Shown here: one piece after another, positions 5,873 to 13,266 of the stretch
How the letters are laid out: every line of letters starts with the position of its first letter
How positions within the stretch are numbered: position 1 is the first letter of the stretch
DNA from: Parcubacteria group bacterium GW2011_GWA1_47_8
GTDB lineage: Bacteria > Patescibacteriota > Minisyncoccia > Phycocordibacterales > UBA1550
Reading direction: 5' to 3'
DNA: 13,910 nt
Assembly: GCA_000996605.1 (NCBI GenBank)
Contig: LCOP01000010.1
Span: 1 to 13,910, forward strand
Translations under genes and position numbers: made by a program
Notes under the pieces: generated by a model
Databases searched by the model: none
What the model was told of the DNA's origin: nothing
Seen by the model: only the letters and a program-made list of their open reading frames with translations

Positions 5873-7123
5873 ATGGCCTCCGTCTGCTTTTATTTTCAAG
5901 TGCACCAACCTTTTCGGGTCAAAGATTATCGCGTGTTTGACGTGGGGAACGACAGCGAATATTTTAATGACAATTCCGACCGCTCGATCAACAACAAAAA
6001 GATTTTAAACAAAATAGCGGGGAAGTGTTACCTGCCTGCAAATGCAGTCATGCTCGAGCTCCTCAACAAGCATCCGGAATTTAAAATCAGCTTCTCATTT
6101 TCTGGAGTTTTCCTTGAACAACTTGAAATGTTTAGCCCCGAGACACTCGAATCATTTCAAAAGCTTGTGACAACGGGACGCGCGGAGGTCCTCGAGGAAA
6201 CGTATTACCACTCGCTCTCGTTTCTTTATTCCCCCAAAGAGTTCCGTCGCCAAGTGGAGCTCCACCGAGAGAAAATTCAGAGGCTCTTTGATGTTACGCC
6301 GACCGTCTTTCGCAATACCGAGCTTATTTACAACAATGCGCTTGCGGTGGAAGTGGAGAATATGGGATACAAAGGCATTATCGCCGAGGGTGCCGACCAC
6401 GTGCTCGGGTGGAGGAGCTCAAATTTCTTGTATCGCCCCCAAGGCACCAAAAACATCAAGCTCCTTCTCAAAAACTATCGCCTCTCGGACGACATTGCTT
6501 TTCGTTTTTCGTCTAAAGACTGGAAGGACTTTCCACTAACTGCGCCAAAGTTTGCCAACTGGGCGAACCAGGTCAATGGCAATGGCAACGTTATCAATCT
6601 CTTTATGGACTACGAAACATTCGGTGAACATCAATGGGAAGATACCGGTATTTTTAATTTCCTCCGTCATTTACCCGAGGAAATATACAAACACCCCGAC
6701 AATGACTTCATAACACCGAGCGAGGCCATAGAACGCTACGAGCCGGTATCCCTGCTTGATGTCCATAACTTTATGTCATGGGCGGATGTCGAGCGCGACC
6801 TTTCCGCATGGCTCTCTAACCCGATGCAACACGGCGCAATACAAAGCATCTACAACCTTGAAAATGAGGTGTTGAGAACGTGTGATGACAAGCTCATTGA
6901 CGATTGGCGCAAACTTCAAACCTCGGACCATTTTTATTATATGTGCACCAAATGGTTCAACGACGGCGATGTGCATAAATATTTTAATCCTTACAATACT
7001 CCCTACGAAGCATTTATTGCGTATATGAATGCCGTGCAAGATCTGCGGCTTCGCACGACTGAACACCATAGGCGTATTACTGCCAACGAACCAAAAAAGG
7101 TTCTTATAAAAAGTCTCTCTTGA
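5873..7123 (+). CDS. Glycoside hydrolase family 57, alpha-amylase type
   Basis: A 416-aa retaining enzyme of family GH57, acting on alpha-1,4-glucans as an amylase or glucanotransferase. The five conserved GH57 regions are present: HQPFR (11-15), GRAEVLEETYYHSL (102-115), FRNTELIY (146-153) with predicted nucleophile E150, MDYETFGEHQWEDTGIFNFL (245-264) with predicted acid/base D246, and MSWADVERDLSAWLSN (301-316). The length matches the short single-domain GH57 proteins. There is no signal peptide, so it acts in the cytoplasm, which fits turnover of an internal polyglucan. The start is the ATG right after a C run and the heptad repeat; the HQP motif soon after supports it. Branching enzyme and 4-alpha-glucanotransferase share these motifs, so substrate mode is open. 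Confidence 0.88.
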   Translation: MASVCFYFQVHQPFRVKDYRVFDVGNDSEYFNDNSDRSINNKKILNKIAGKCYLPANAVMLELLNKHPEFKISFSFSGVFLEQLEMFSPETLESFQKLVTTGRAEVLEETYYHSLSFLYSPKEFRRQVELHREKIQRLFDVTPTVFRNTELIYNNALAVEVENMGYKGIIAEGADHVLGWRSSNFLYRPQGTKNIKLLLKNYRLSDDIAFRFSSKDWKDFPLTAPKFANWANQVNGNGNVINLFMDYETFGEHQWEDTGIFNFLRHLPEEIYKHPDNDFITPSEAIERYEPVSLLDVHNFMSWADVERDLSAWLSNPMQHGAIQSIYNLENEVLRTCDDKLIDDWRKLQTSDHFYYMCTKWFNDGDVHKYFNPYNTPYEAFIAYMNAVQDLRLRTTEHHRRITANEPKKVLIKSLS

Positions 7124-7155
7124 GCGCAACCTCTTTAAGCGACAGCGGTTTTTTG

Positions 7156-7185
7156 TTGTCAGTTGTCAGTTGTTAGTTGTATACT
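7156..7185 (+). promoter_or_regulatory. Promoter of the GH15 gene built from heptad repeats
   Basis: Three heptads (TTGTCAG, TTGTCAG, TTGTTAG; 7156-7176) run into TTGTATACT. The first heptad gives TTGTCA (5 of 6 to the -35 consensus), then an 18-nt spacer and TATACT (7180-7185). The predicted RNA start is 7192, exactly the ATG. A gain or loss of one heptad would move the -35 by 7 bp or swap which heptad serves as -35. Confidence 0.55.
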
Positions 7186-7191
7186 GTAGGT

Positions 7192-9186
7192 ATGCCAAAA
7201 TCTCTTTCGCTTGGGAACGGTACGATGCTTGTATGCACTGACATGCGCGCGCAGGTGCGCGATTTTTACTTTCCCTATGTAGGGCTCGAGAACCATGTCG
7301 GGGGACACTACACGCACCGCATTGGTGTGTTTGTGGATTATCAATTAAATTGGTTTGATCATTCTAATTGGGCAATCGACATCAACTACGCGAACGAATC
7401 CATGATCGGCGAGACCACCGCGGTCAACAAAGCTCTCGGAGTCGCACTCCATTTCCTCGATACCGTCTACAACGAAAAAAACATTTTTCTCCGCCGTGTG
7501 ACCGTATCGAATGACACTGATCGCGCACGTATCGTTAAACTTTTTTTTGGCCATGAATTTGAAATCTACGAGTCTCATCGTGGTGATACTGCGTATTATG
7601 ACCCGCGCAATCATGTTGTCATTCACTATAATGGCAGAAGAGTTTTTCTCATTAACGGTATCTCAGACAAAGGCGGCTTTGACGACTACACAACCGGTAT
7701 TTTTAAGATTGAAGGGAAAGAAGGAAGCTTCGTGGATGCGGGGGATGGAGTACTTGCCAAAAATCTAATCGAGCATGGTCCGACGGATTCCATGCTGGGG
7801 TTTTATCTCGACCTGGCGCCGCATGAGGAAAAAACAATCTACTATTGGGTTGCCGTCGCGACCTCAATTGAGGGAGCACTCGGGCTCAACGAATATACCC
7901 TCATCAAGACGCCCGAGCATCTCGTGCGCACCACGCGGGATTATTGGCATGCGTGGGTGCAGAAAAATAATTTCAACTTTTATGGTCTTAGTGAACGTGA
8001 AGTGACGCTTTTTAGGAAATCTTTGTTCATGGTTCGCTCTCATGCGGATGATCATGGCGCGATTATCGCTTCCGCTGACTCGGATATGTTGCAGAAAGGT
8101 CGTGACACCTACAGCTATGTCTGGCCGCGCGATGGCGCATTTTCTGCCGCCGCGCTCGATATGACCGGGGATCAAAATGTCGCTGAACGATTCTTTAATT
8201 TTTGCAACGATATCATCACTAAGGATGGCTACTTGATGCACAAATATCGTCCCGACGGATCACTCGGGAGCTCGTGGCATCCGTGGATGCGCGGGGGGAA
8301 AATACAACTTCCCGTTCAGGAAGACGAGACGGCGCTCGTGGTGCATGCGCTCTGGAATCATTACGTACAGTCAAAGGATATCGAGTTCATTGAACGTATC
8401 TACAATACACTCATAAAAGAACCCGCTGATTTCATGGTTGAATATCGCGACGCAAAGACGCATCTACCCCGCGCCTCGTACGATCTTTGGGAAGAGAAAT
8501 TCGGCGTTCACACCTTTACTGCCGCGTCCGTGTATGGCGCACTTCACGCCGCTGCAAAATTTGCAAAACTCCTCGGCAAAGAAAAAAGCGAGCACACCTA
8601 TATGACCGCGGCCGCTGAAATTCGCGAAGCGATACTCACGCATCTCTATGACGAAACGCAAGGAACTTTTATTAAAATGATCAACGTTGACGATGCGGGT
8701 ACGATGAGCTACGATAAGACCCTCGATATGTCGAGCGTGTACGGCATTTTTGCATTCGGGGTTCTCGATATCGATGATGAGCGACTGACGCGCGCGATCG
8801 GACAGGTGGAAAGTCGCTTGCTCTGCAAGACGAACGTCTCGGGAGTCGCTCGCTACGAAGGCGATCCGTATTTTCAAATCACGAGCAATGTGCCGGGCAA
8901 TCCGTGGATTATTACGACGTTGTGGCTTGCGCAATATTATATCGCCCGCGCCAAAAAGGAAGCCGATTTTGAGCAAGCGAAGAAATGGCTCACGTGGGCG
9001 ACGGAACACGCAAGCCCCTCGGGGATGTTTCCCGAGCAACTACACCCCTACACCGGTGAACAGCTTTCCGCAATGCCGCTTACGTGGAGCCATGCGGAGT
9101 TCATCACGACAATCGTTCGCTATCTCGACAAGCTCGAGGAGCTGGGCATCTGTCTCAAATGTAATCCACTCTACAGCGAGAATTAA
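7192..9186 (+). CDS. Glycoside hydrolase family 15, glucoamylase (glucan 1,4-alpha-glucosidase)
   Basis: A 664-aa inverting exo-enzyme that cuts glucose from the non-reducing ends of alpha-glucans. The N-terminal beta-sandwich (about 1-260) is of the prokaryotic glucoamylase type. The (alpha/alpha)6 barrel follows: YSYVWPRDGAFSAAALD (308-324), LPVQEDETALVVHALW (373-388), SYDLWEEKFGVHTFTAASVY (429-448), with the catalytic acid at E434/E435, and GMFPEQLHPYTGEQLSAMPL (611-630), with catalytic base E615, followed by TWSHAEF. Complete and cytoplasmic (no signal). The ATG at 7192 is chosen because the -10 box ends 7 nt before it; a TTG at 7177 would lie in the promoter. The released glucose can be taken up by the ROK kinase encoded downstream. 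Confidence 0.92.
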   Translation: MPKSLSLGNGTMLVCTDMRAQVRDFYFPYVGLENHVGGHYTHRIGVFVDYQLNWFDHSNWAIDINYANESMIGETTAVNKALGVALHFLDTVYNEKNIFLRRVTVSNDTDRARIVKLFFGHEFEIYESHRGDTAYYDPRNHVVIHYNGRRVFLINGISDKGGFDDYTTGIFKIEGKEGSFVDAGDGVLAKNLIEHGPTDSMLGFYLDLAPHEEKTIYYWVAVATSIEGALGLNEYTLIKTPEHLVRTTRDYWHAWVQKNNFNFYGLSEREVTLFRKSLFMVRSHADDHGAIIASADSDMLQKGRDTYSYVWPRDGAFSAAALDMTGDQNVAERFFNFCNDIITKDGYLMHKYRPDGSLGSSWHPWMRGGKIQLPVQEDETALVVHALWNHYVQSKDIEFIERIYNTLIKEPADFMVEYRDAKTHLPRASYDLWEEKFGVHTFTAASVYGALHAAAKFAKLLGKEKSEHTYMTAAAEIREAILTHLYDETQGTFIKMINVDDAGTMSYDKTLDMSSVYGIFAFGVLDIDDERLTRAIGQVESRLLCKTNVSGVARYEGDPYFQITSNVPGNPWIITTLWLAQYYIARAKKEADFEQAKKWLTWATEHASPSGMFPEQLHPYTGEQLSAMPLTWSHAEFITTIVRYLDKLEELGICLKCNPLYSEN

Positions 9187-9197
9187 CAAACGTGTTT

Positions 9198-10625
9198 ATG
9201 GAAAAAGAATCTATGACGAGACCGACCAGTATTGTTGTCTTTGGCGCAACGGGAGACTTGAGCAGAAAAAAACTCATCCCGGCGCTTTTCGACCTGTATC
9301 AAAAAGGATTCCTTCCCAATCTGTTCAAAATCATCGGTGTATCACGCAAAAGCTTATCTCATGAGGAATACCAAGATATTGTGAAAATAATTCTTCAGGA
9401 AAAAAGCCGCGCGACGGATGCAAAAAGTATCGAGGAGTTTTTGTCGCACATCTCCTATGTGCAAGAGTTGTTTGACGTCAAAGAGGGGTACATGCGCCTC
9501 GCGAATGTTCTTGCCGTTGAAGATACCATCTTTGGCACCTGCGCGAACAAACTTTTCTATCTTGCCGTCCCTCCTCTGCATTACAAGACGATATTTGAAA
9601 ATCTTGCCGAGTCTGATCTCACCGCCCTATGTAATGATGAAACAGGGTGGACGCGCGTCTTGGTGGAAAAACCTTTTGGGAACGATATTGCGACGGCGCA
9701 AGAGCTCGATCAAATTCTCGGGAAACTTTTTAAAGAAGAACAAATTTTTCGCATCGATCATTATCTCGCAAAAGAAGTTTTGCAGGACATTCTCATGTTT
9801 CGTTTTTCCAACCTTCTTTTCGAGCCGATTTGGAACAAAGATTATATAGAGAAAGTGGAGATCAGTATGTTTGGTACAAGCGGTATCGATGGCCGTGGCG
9901 CGTTTTATGATAGTGTTGGAGCGCTTCGCGACGTAGGGCAGAATCACGTGCTTCAGATGCTCGCCTTTATCGCAATGGAAGATCCGCTCGAACTCGATGC
10001 CACCCTGATCCGCGCCGCTCGAGCTTCCGTATTGAAAGCGCTCTGCCTTTTCACTAAAGACACCTTTTCTCATGCCGTTGTGCGTGGACAATACGCAGGA
10101 TATAAAGACGTTTCTGGTGTAGAAAAAGATTCGCAAACAGAAACATATTTCAAAATCGAAGCACTCATTGATAACCCACGATGGCAGGGTGTGCCGTTTT
10201 ATCTTGAAAGTGGTCAAGGGATGCACGAAGACAAGACAGAAATAAAAATATATTTTAAGAAAACAGAAACGTGTCTGTGTCCTCCCGAGGCGGAACATCA
10301 TCATCAAAATATTTTAACCTTCAGAATTCAACCTGACGAACGAATCTCGATTCTCTTTTGGGCGAAGAAACCCGGACTCACGCTTGATCTTGAACCGAAG
10401 GAGTTATCATTTTCATATCGCGCGGTTGCAGGACTTACTGATGCGTACGAAAAAGTATTGTTCGATGGTATTGCGGGTGACCAACTATTATTCATGAGCA
10501 CCGAAGAGATTTTTGCCGCATGGAACTTTATTACACCTATCCTCGAACTCTGGAAAGACCTGCCGCTTCATCAGTACAAGAAGGGAAGTGCCGGACCGGA
10601 TGTAGAATTACTCTCGAAAACATAG
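9198..10625 (+). CDS. zwf: Glucose-6-phosphate 1-dehydrogenase
   Basis: Oxidises glucose 6-phosphate to 6-phosphoglucono-lactone, the first step of the oxidative pentose phosphate pathway. About 475 aa, a normal length. The Rossmann loop is FGATGDLSRKK (15-25), then RVLVEKPFGND (153-163). RIDHYLAKE (185-193) carries substrate-binding H188, and GALRDVGQNH (241-250) carries the presumed catalytic base H250. The family signature normally reads DHYLGKE; here Ala replaces Gly. The start is uncertain: GTG 9192, ATG 9198 or ATG 9213 all precede the conserved strand, none has a Shine-Dalgarno, and I chose the first ATG. The gene begins 11 nt after the GH15 stop and ends 12 nt before gnd, so it belongs to the same operon. 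Confidence 0.93.
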   Translation: MEKESMTRPTSIVVFGATGDLSRKKLIPALFDLYQKGFLPNLFKIIGVSRKSLSHEEYQDIVKIILQEKSRATDAKSIEEFLSHISYVQELFDVKEGYMRLANVLAVEDTIFGTCANKLFYLAVPPLHYKTIFENLAESDLTALCNDETGWTRVLVEKPFGNDIATAQELDQILGKLFKEEQIFRIDHYLAKEVLQDILMFRFSNLLFEPIWNKDYIEKVEISMFGTSGIDGRGAFYDSVGALRDVGQNHVLQMLAFIAMEDPLELDATLIRAARASVLKALCLFTKDTFSHAVVRGQYAGYKDVSGVEKDSQTETYFKIEALIDNPRWQGVPFYLESGQGMHEDKTEIKIYFKKTETCLCPPEAEHHHQNILTFRIQPDERISILFWAKKPGLTLDLEPKELSFSYRAVAGLTDAYEKVLFDGIAGDQLLFMSTEEIFAAWNFITPILELWKDLPLHQYKKGSAGPDVELLSKT

Positions 10626-10631
10626 TATGAT
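10626..10631 (+). promoter_or_regulatory. Possible internal -10 box before gnd
   Basis: TATGAT ends 7 nt before the gnd ATG, the same spacing as at the other leaderless-looking genes here. The following AGGGG (10632-10636) is too close to the ATG to serve as a normal Shine-Dalgarno. No clear -35 in the zwf tail. Confidence 0.35.
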
Positions 10632-10637
10632 AGGGGA

Positions 10638-11549
10638 ATGAAAAAGCAAATCGGATATGTCGGGCTCGGGAAAATGGGAAAGGGGATGGCGTTTCGACTT
10701 TTGGAGAAGGGGTGGGATGTTGTCGCGTACAATACCAGTCCCGCTCCCGTGGAGGAACTTGCGGGGAAAGGAGCAATCCCCGCGCACTCGCTTGTCGAAG
10801 TAGTGAGAAAGCTCTCTACACCGCGGCTCGTGTGGCTCATGGTGCCGCACAAGGCGGTAGATAGCGTTTTGACGGAGCTTGTACCACTCTTGGAAAAAGG
10901 CGATACGGTTATTGATGGCGGAAATTCTTTTTATAAAAATTCGATACGCCATGCAGAAGAACTCTCGGAAAAGGGAATCAATTTTATGGATGCAGGAACG
11001 AGTGGGGGACCCTCTGGTGCACGCGAAGGAGCCTGCACAATGGTCGGCGGAGAGAAAAAAAATTTTGACGCGTACGAGGGGCTTTTCCGTGATATTTCCG
11101 TGCCGAACGGATTTGCCTACATAGGGCCCGCGGGCGCGGGGCATTTCGTCAAAATGGTGCATAATGGCATCGAGTACGGTATGATGCAAGCAATCGGCGA
11201 AGGGTTTGAGGTTTTGAAGAAATCTTCGTTTGACCTCAACCTTTCCGCGGTCGCGGAACTGTATAATCATCAGAGCGTTATTGAGTCGCGGCTCGTCGGG
11301 TGGATGAAGGGCGCATTCGACGTGTACGGCGAAGACCTTGCAGAGATTTCGGGCAAGGTATCTCATAGTGGCGAGGGCCTCTGGACGGTCGAGACAGCAA
11401 AAGAGCTCGGCGTCCCCGTGCCCATCATCGAAGGTTCGCTCAAGTTTCGTGAAGATTCTCAAAAGAATCCGAGCTACACTGGGCAAGTGGTGTCCGCGCT
11501 CCGCAACCAATTCGGCGGGCATGAGGTAAAGAAGAAGGGGGGAGAATAA
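10638..11549 (+). CDS. gnd: 6-phosphogluconate dehydrogenase (decarboxylating), short form
   Basis: Converts 6-phosphogluconate to ribulose 5-phosphate and CO2. At 303 aa it is the short (GntZ/GndA-like) class, lacking much of the C-terminal all-helical domain of the 470-aa E. coli enzyme. Dinucleotide loop: GYVGLGKMGKGMAFRLLEKG (6-25). IDGGNS (92-97) and GTSGGPSGAREGA (120-132) bind substrate. GHFVKMVHNGIEYGMMQ (168-184) carries the catalytic Lys K172 and N176. After strand beta-2 the sequence is AYNTSP (30-35): the Arg of the NADP-binding NRT motif is absent, which suggests NAD preference (inference). The Lys/Gly-rich tail encodes a GGGGGGAGA stretch that may also serve as the ribosome site of the next gene, whose ATG comes 4 nt after the stop. 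Confidence 0.9.
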   Translation: MKKQIGYVGLGKMGKGMAFRLLEKGWDVVAYNTSPAPVEELAGKGAIPAHSLVEVVRKLSTPRLVWLMVPHKAVDSVLTELVPLLEKGDTVIDGGNSFYKNSIRHAEELSEKGINFMDAGTSGGPSGAREGACTMVGGEKKNFDAYEGLFRDISVPNGFAYIGPAGAGHFVKMVHNGIEYGMMQAIGEGFEVLKKSSFDLNLSAVAELYNHQSVIESRLVGWMKGAFDVYGEDLAEISGKVSHSGEGLWTVETAKELGVPVPIIEGSLKFREDSQKNPSYTGQVVSALRNQFGGHEVKKKGGE

Positions 11550-11553
11550 AATC

Positions 11554-12177
11554 ATGCGTGGTAAGAAAATCTTCGACATATCACTTTTGCTCGAGAACGG
11601 CATGATCGTGTACCCCAACAATCCCGAAGTGCGCATTGAAAGGGTAGAGGGGGAAACTTCGGTACGATCGGATATTTCCATGGGAACCCATACGGGTACA
11701 CACATCGATGCACCACGGCATGTGTTCAAAGACGGGAAGGGGGTGTCTGATATTCCGCTTTCCACATACATCGGGAAATGTCGCGTGTTGGATTTTAGCA
11801 AAGTGAAAGAATCAATCACGATAGACGATCTCAAAAAATACAAGATCAAAAAAGGGGAGCGTATTCTTGTAAAGACCTCAAATTCAAAAAGGGGGTTTGC
11901 CGCATTCTATGATGATTATGTGTACTTGGATGGCGATGCCGCGGACTATCTCGCGCAAAAGAGAATTCTTGTTTTCGGTATTGATTCATTGTCTGTAAAA
12001 AAGCGGGGAGGAAGCGATCAGCGTCCACATACCTCGCTTCTTAAAAAAGGTGTTACTATCTTCGAGGGTATCAATCTCGCGGGGGTGAAAGAGGGGGGCT
12101 ATACATTTATTGGATTTCCGCTTAAAATGGGTTCAATTGACGGCGCCCCCGCACGGGCAATTTTAATTCAGAACTAA
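11554..12177 (+). CDS. Cyclase-family metal-dependent hydrolase (kynurenine formamidase-like fold)
   Basis: A 207-aa protein of the putative cyclase family (PF04199), whose known members include kynurenine formamidase and other metal-dependent amide or ring hydrolases. The signature THTGTHIDAPRH (45-56) supplies H46, H50, D52 and H56. H159 and E171 (in FEGINL) complete the usual set. The closing segment GFPLKMGSIDGAPARAI (187-203) is typical. It lies between gnd and the ROK kinase with 4-nt gaps, a probable translationally coupled unit. No tryptophan-breakdown genes are nearby, so kynurenine is an unlikely substrate. Since zwf and gnd are here and no pgl is, a role as 6-phosphogluconolactonase is a reasonable but untested guess. 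Confidence 0.82.
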   Translation: MRGKKIFDISLLLENGMIVYPNNPEVRIERVEGETSVRSDISMGTHTGTHIDAPRHVFKDGKGVSDIPLSTYIGKCRVLDFSKVKESITIDDLKKYKIKKGERILVKTSNSKRGFAAFYDDYVYLDGDAADYLAQKRILVFGIDSLSVKKRGGSDQRPHTSLLKKGVTIFEGINLAGVKEGGYTFIGFPLKMGSIDGAPARAILIQN

Positions 12178-12181
12178 CTCC

Positions 12182-13018
12182 ATGTATATTTTATTTGATA
12201 TTGGCGGGACGAAAATGCGCGTTGTCGCGGCTGACCGTAAAAAGTTTCTCGTGGAGCCGGTGGTAGTCACCACGCCAAAGGATTTTGGAGGGGGAATTGA
12301 AGTGTTGAAGAGGATTATTGGGAATCTCGCAAATGGCGCCCCTATCGAGGCGATCGCGGGAGGAGTCGCTGGGACGCTCAACGCCGAAAAGTCCATGCTC
12401 GCCAAAAGTCCCAATTTGCCGGGATGGGTAGGGCACGATATTAAAAAGGCTCTTGTCGAAGCTTCCAAAGTACCGGTTGTGCTCGAGAATGACGCCGCGC
12501 TTGTCGGACTTGGTGAGGCAATTCAAGGCGCAGGGAGAGGTAAAAACATCGTGGTGTATTTGACGGTTAGTACCGGTGTTGGTGGTGCGCGTATTGTCGG
12601 CGGGGTTATCGACGAAAGCGCGCACGGGTTTGAGCCGGGGCATCAGATTATTGACCCCGACAATACACTGTGTCCGACATGCGAAGGAAACGATCTTGAA
12701 GCATACGTCTCGGGTACTGCTATTGAAAAACGTTTTGGTAAAAAGCCGTTTGAAATCCACGACGACGCGGTCTGGGACGAGCTTGCAAAGTTTCTTGCGT
12801 ATGGACTTAACAATACGATCATGCACTGGTCCCCCGATATTATTGTCATCGGTGGTTCCATGATGAAAGATGTCGGCATTCCCATTCCGGCAGTACGCAA
12901 GCATCTTGCGCAGATTTTTAAACTGCCCGATATACCGGAGATCAAGAAGGCGGAACTCGACGATTACGGCGGTCTCTATGGCGCGCTCTTTTACGCACGA
13001 ACGCATTACTATTACTAA
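12182..13018 (+). CDS. ROK-family sugar kinase, probable glucokinase
   Basis: ATP-dependent kinase, 278 aa, expected to phosphorylate glucose released by the GH57 and GH15 enzymes and so feed zwf. The N-terminal phosphate loop is DIGGTKMRV (6-14). NLPGW (78-82) and LENDAALVGLGEA (101-113), with catalytic D104, form the sugar site. STGVGGARIVGG (130-141) is the second phosphate motif, and EPGH (151-154) is the glucokinase-type E-x-G-H. The zinc site deviates: H154, C164 and C167 (CPTC) are present, but the third Cys of the usual CxCGxxGC is missing and DLEAYVSG follows directly. NagK-type or other hexose kinases remain possible. It starts 4 nt after the cyclase gene and ends the operon. Confidence 0.87.
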   Translation: MYILFDIGGTKMRVVAADRKKFLVEPVVVTTPKDFGGGIEVLKRIIGNLANGAPIEAIAGGVAGTLNAEKSMLAKSPNLPGWVGHDIKKALVEASKVPVVLENDAALVGLGEAIQGAGRGKNIVVYLTVSTGVGGARIVGGVIDESAHGFEPGHQIIDPDNTLCPTCEGNDLEAYVSGTAIEKRFGKKPFEIHDDAVWDELAKFLAYGLNNTIMHWSPDIIVIGGSMMKDVGIPIPAVRKHLAQIFKLPDIPEIKKAELDDYGGLYGALFYARTHYYY

Positions 13019-13111
13019 TCCGGAACCGCACTTCATTCAAAGTCGTGCCACTGAAGACAAAGAAGCTTTGCTTATCTGAAAATGATAATGATGTTACTGG
13101 GTGGCAAATTA

Positions 13112-13163
13112 TAGCCTTACAAGAATACCATTAAGCCTAGCCTCACAAAAATACCCTTCAGCC
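13112..13163 (-). repeat. Two adjacent 26-bp direct repeats
   Basis: Unit 1 (13112-13137) and unit 2 (13138-13163) match at 22 of 26 positions and abut exactly. Both run TAGCC, then a TYACAARAATACC core, then GCC. The complement of unit 2 (GGTATTTTTGTGAGGC) resembles the repeats at 40-91. They sit between the ROK stop and the tgt promoter. A minus-strand TATAAT directly follows unit 1 (13113-13108), with no gene beyond it on that strand. Confidence 0.65.
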
Positions 13164-13169
13164 TGATTT

Positions 13170-13228
13170 TCCACTATGTACGTATGATATACTATTGTAT
13201 ATTATACGTATTATACGTACATAGTGGA
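13170..13228. repeat. Long inverted repeat upstream of tgt
   Basis: TCCACTATGTACGTAT (13170-13185) and its exact complement (13213-13228) form 16-bp arms around a 27-bp AT-rich centre. The centre holds an extended -10-like TGaTATACT (13185-13193). The right arm ends two bases before the tgt -35, which fits an operator, though a MITE-like origin is possible. Confidence 0.75.
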
Positions 13229-13229
13229 T

Positions 13230-13258
13230 TTGTGTTCATAAAGAAGAGTTGATATAGT
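13230..13258 (+). promoter_or_regulatory. Promoter of tgt
   Basis: TTGTGT (13230-13235), a 17-nt spacer and extended TGaTATAGT (13250-13258). The predicted RNA start is about 13265, two bases before the ATG at 13267. A TTG start at 13258 would overlap the -10 and is rejected. Confidence 0.55.
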
Positions 13259-13266
13259 TGATTTCA

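Noticed and set aside
10608..11849. 413-codon open frame on the minus strand across gnd and the cyclase gene
   Set aside because: Exactly antisense to two well-recognised enzymes. Its translation is low-complexity, rich in Ser/His/Arg/Phe and shows no family motif; codon bias of the sense genes explains it.
12191..13036. 281-codon open frame on the minus strand opposite the ROK kinase
   Set aside because: Shadow of the sense gene; no recognisable domain, and the sense strand has all ROK motifs.
13023..13085. Possible terminator after the ROK gene (CAAAG-AAG-CTTTG hairpin)
   Set aside because: The stem is only 5 bp and no T run follows.
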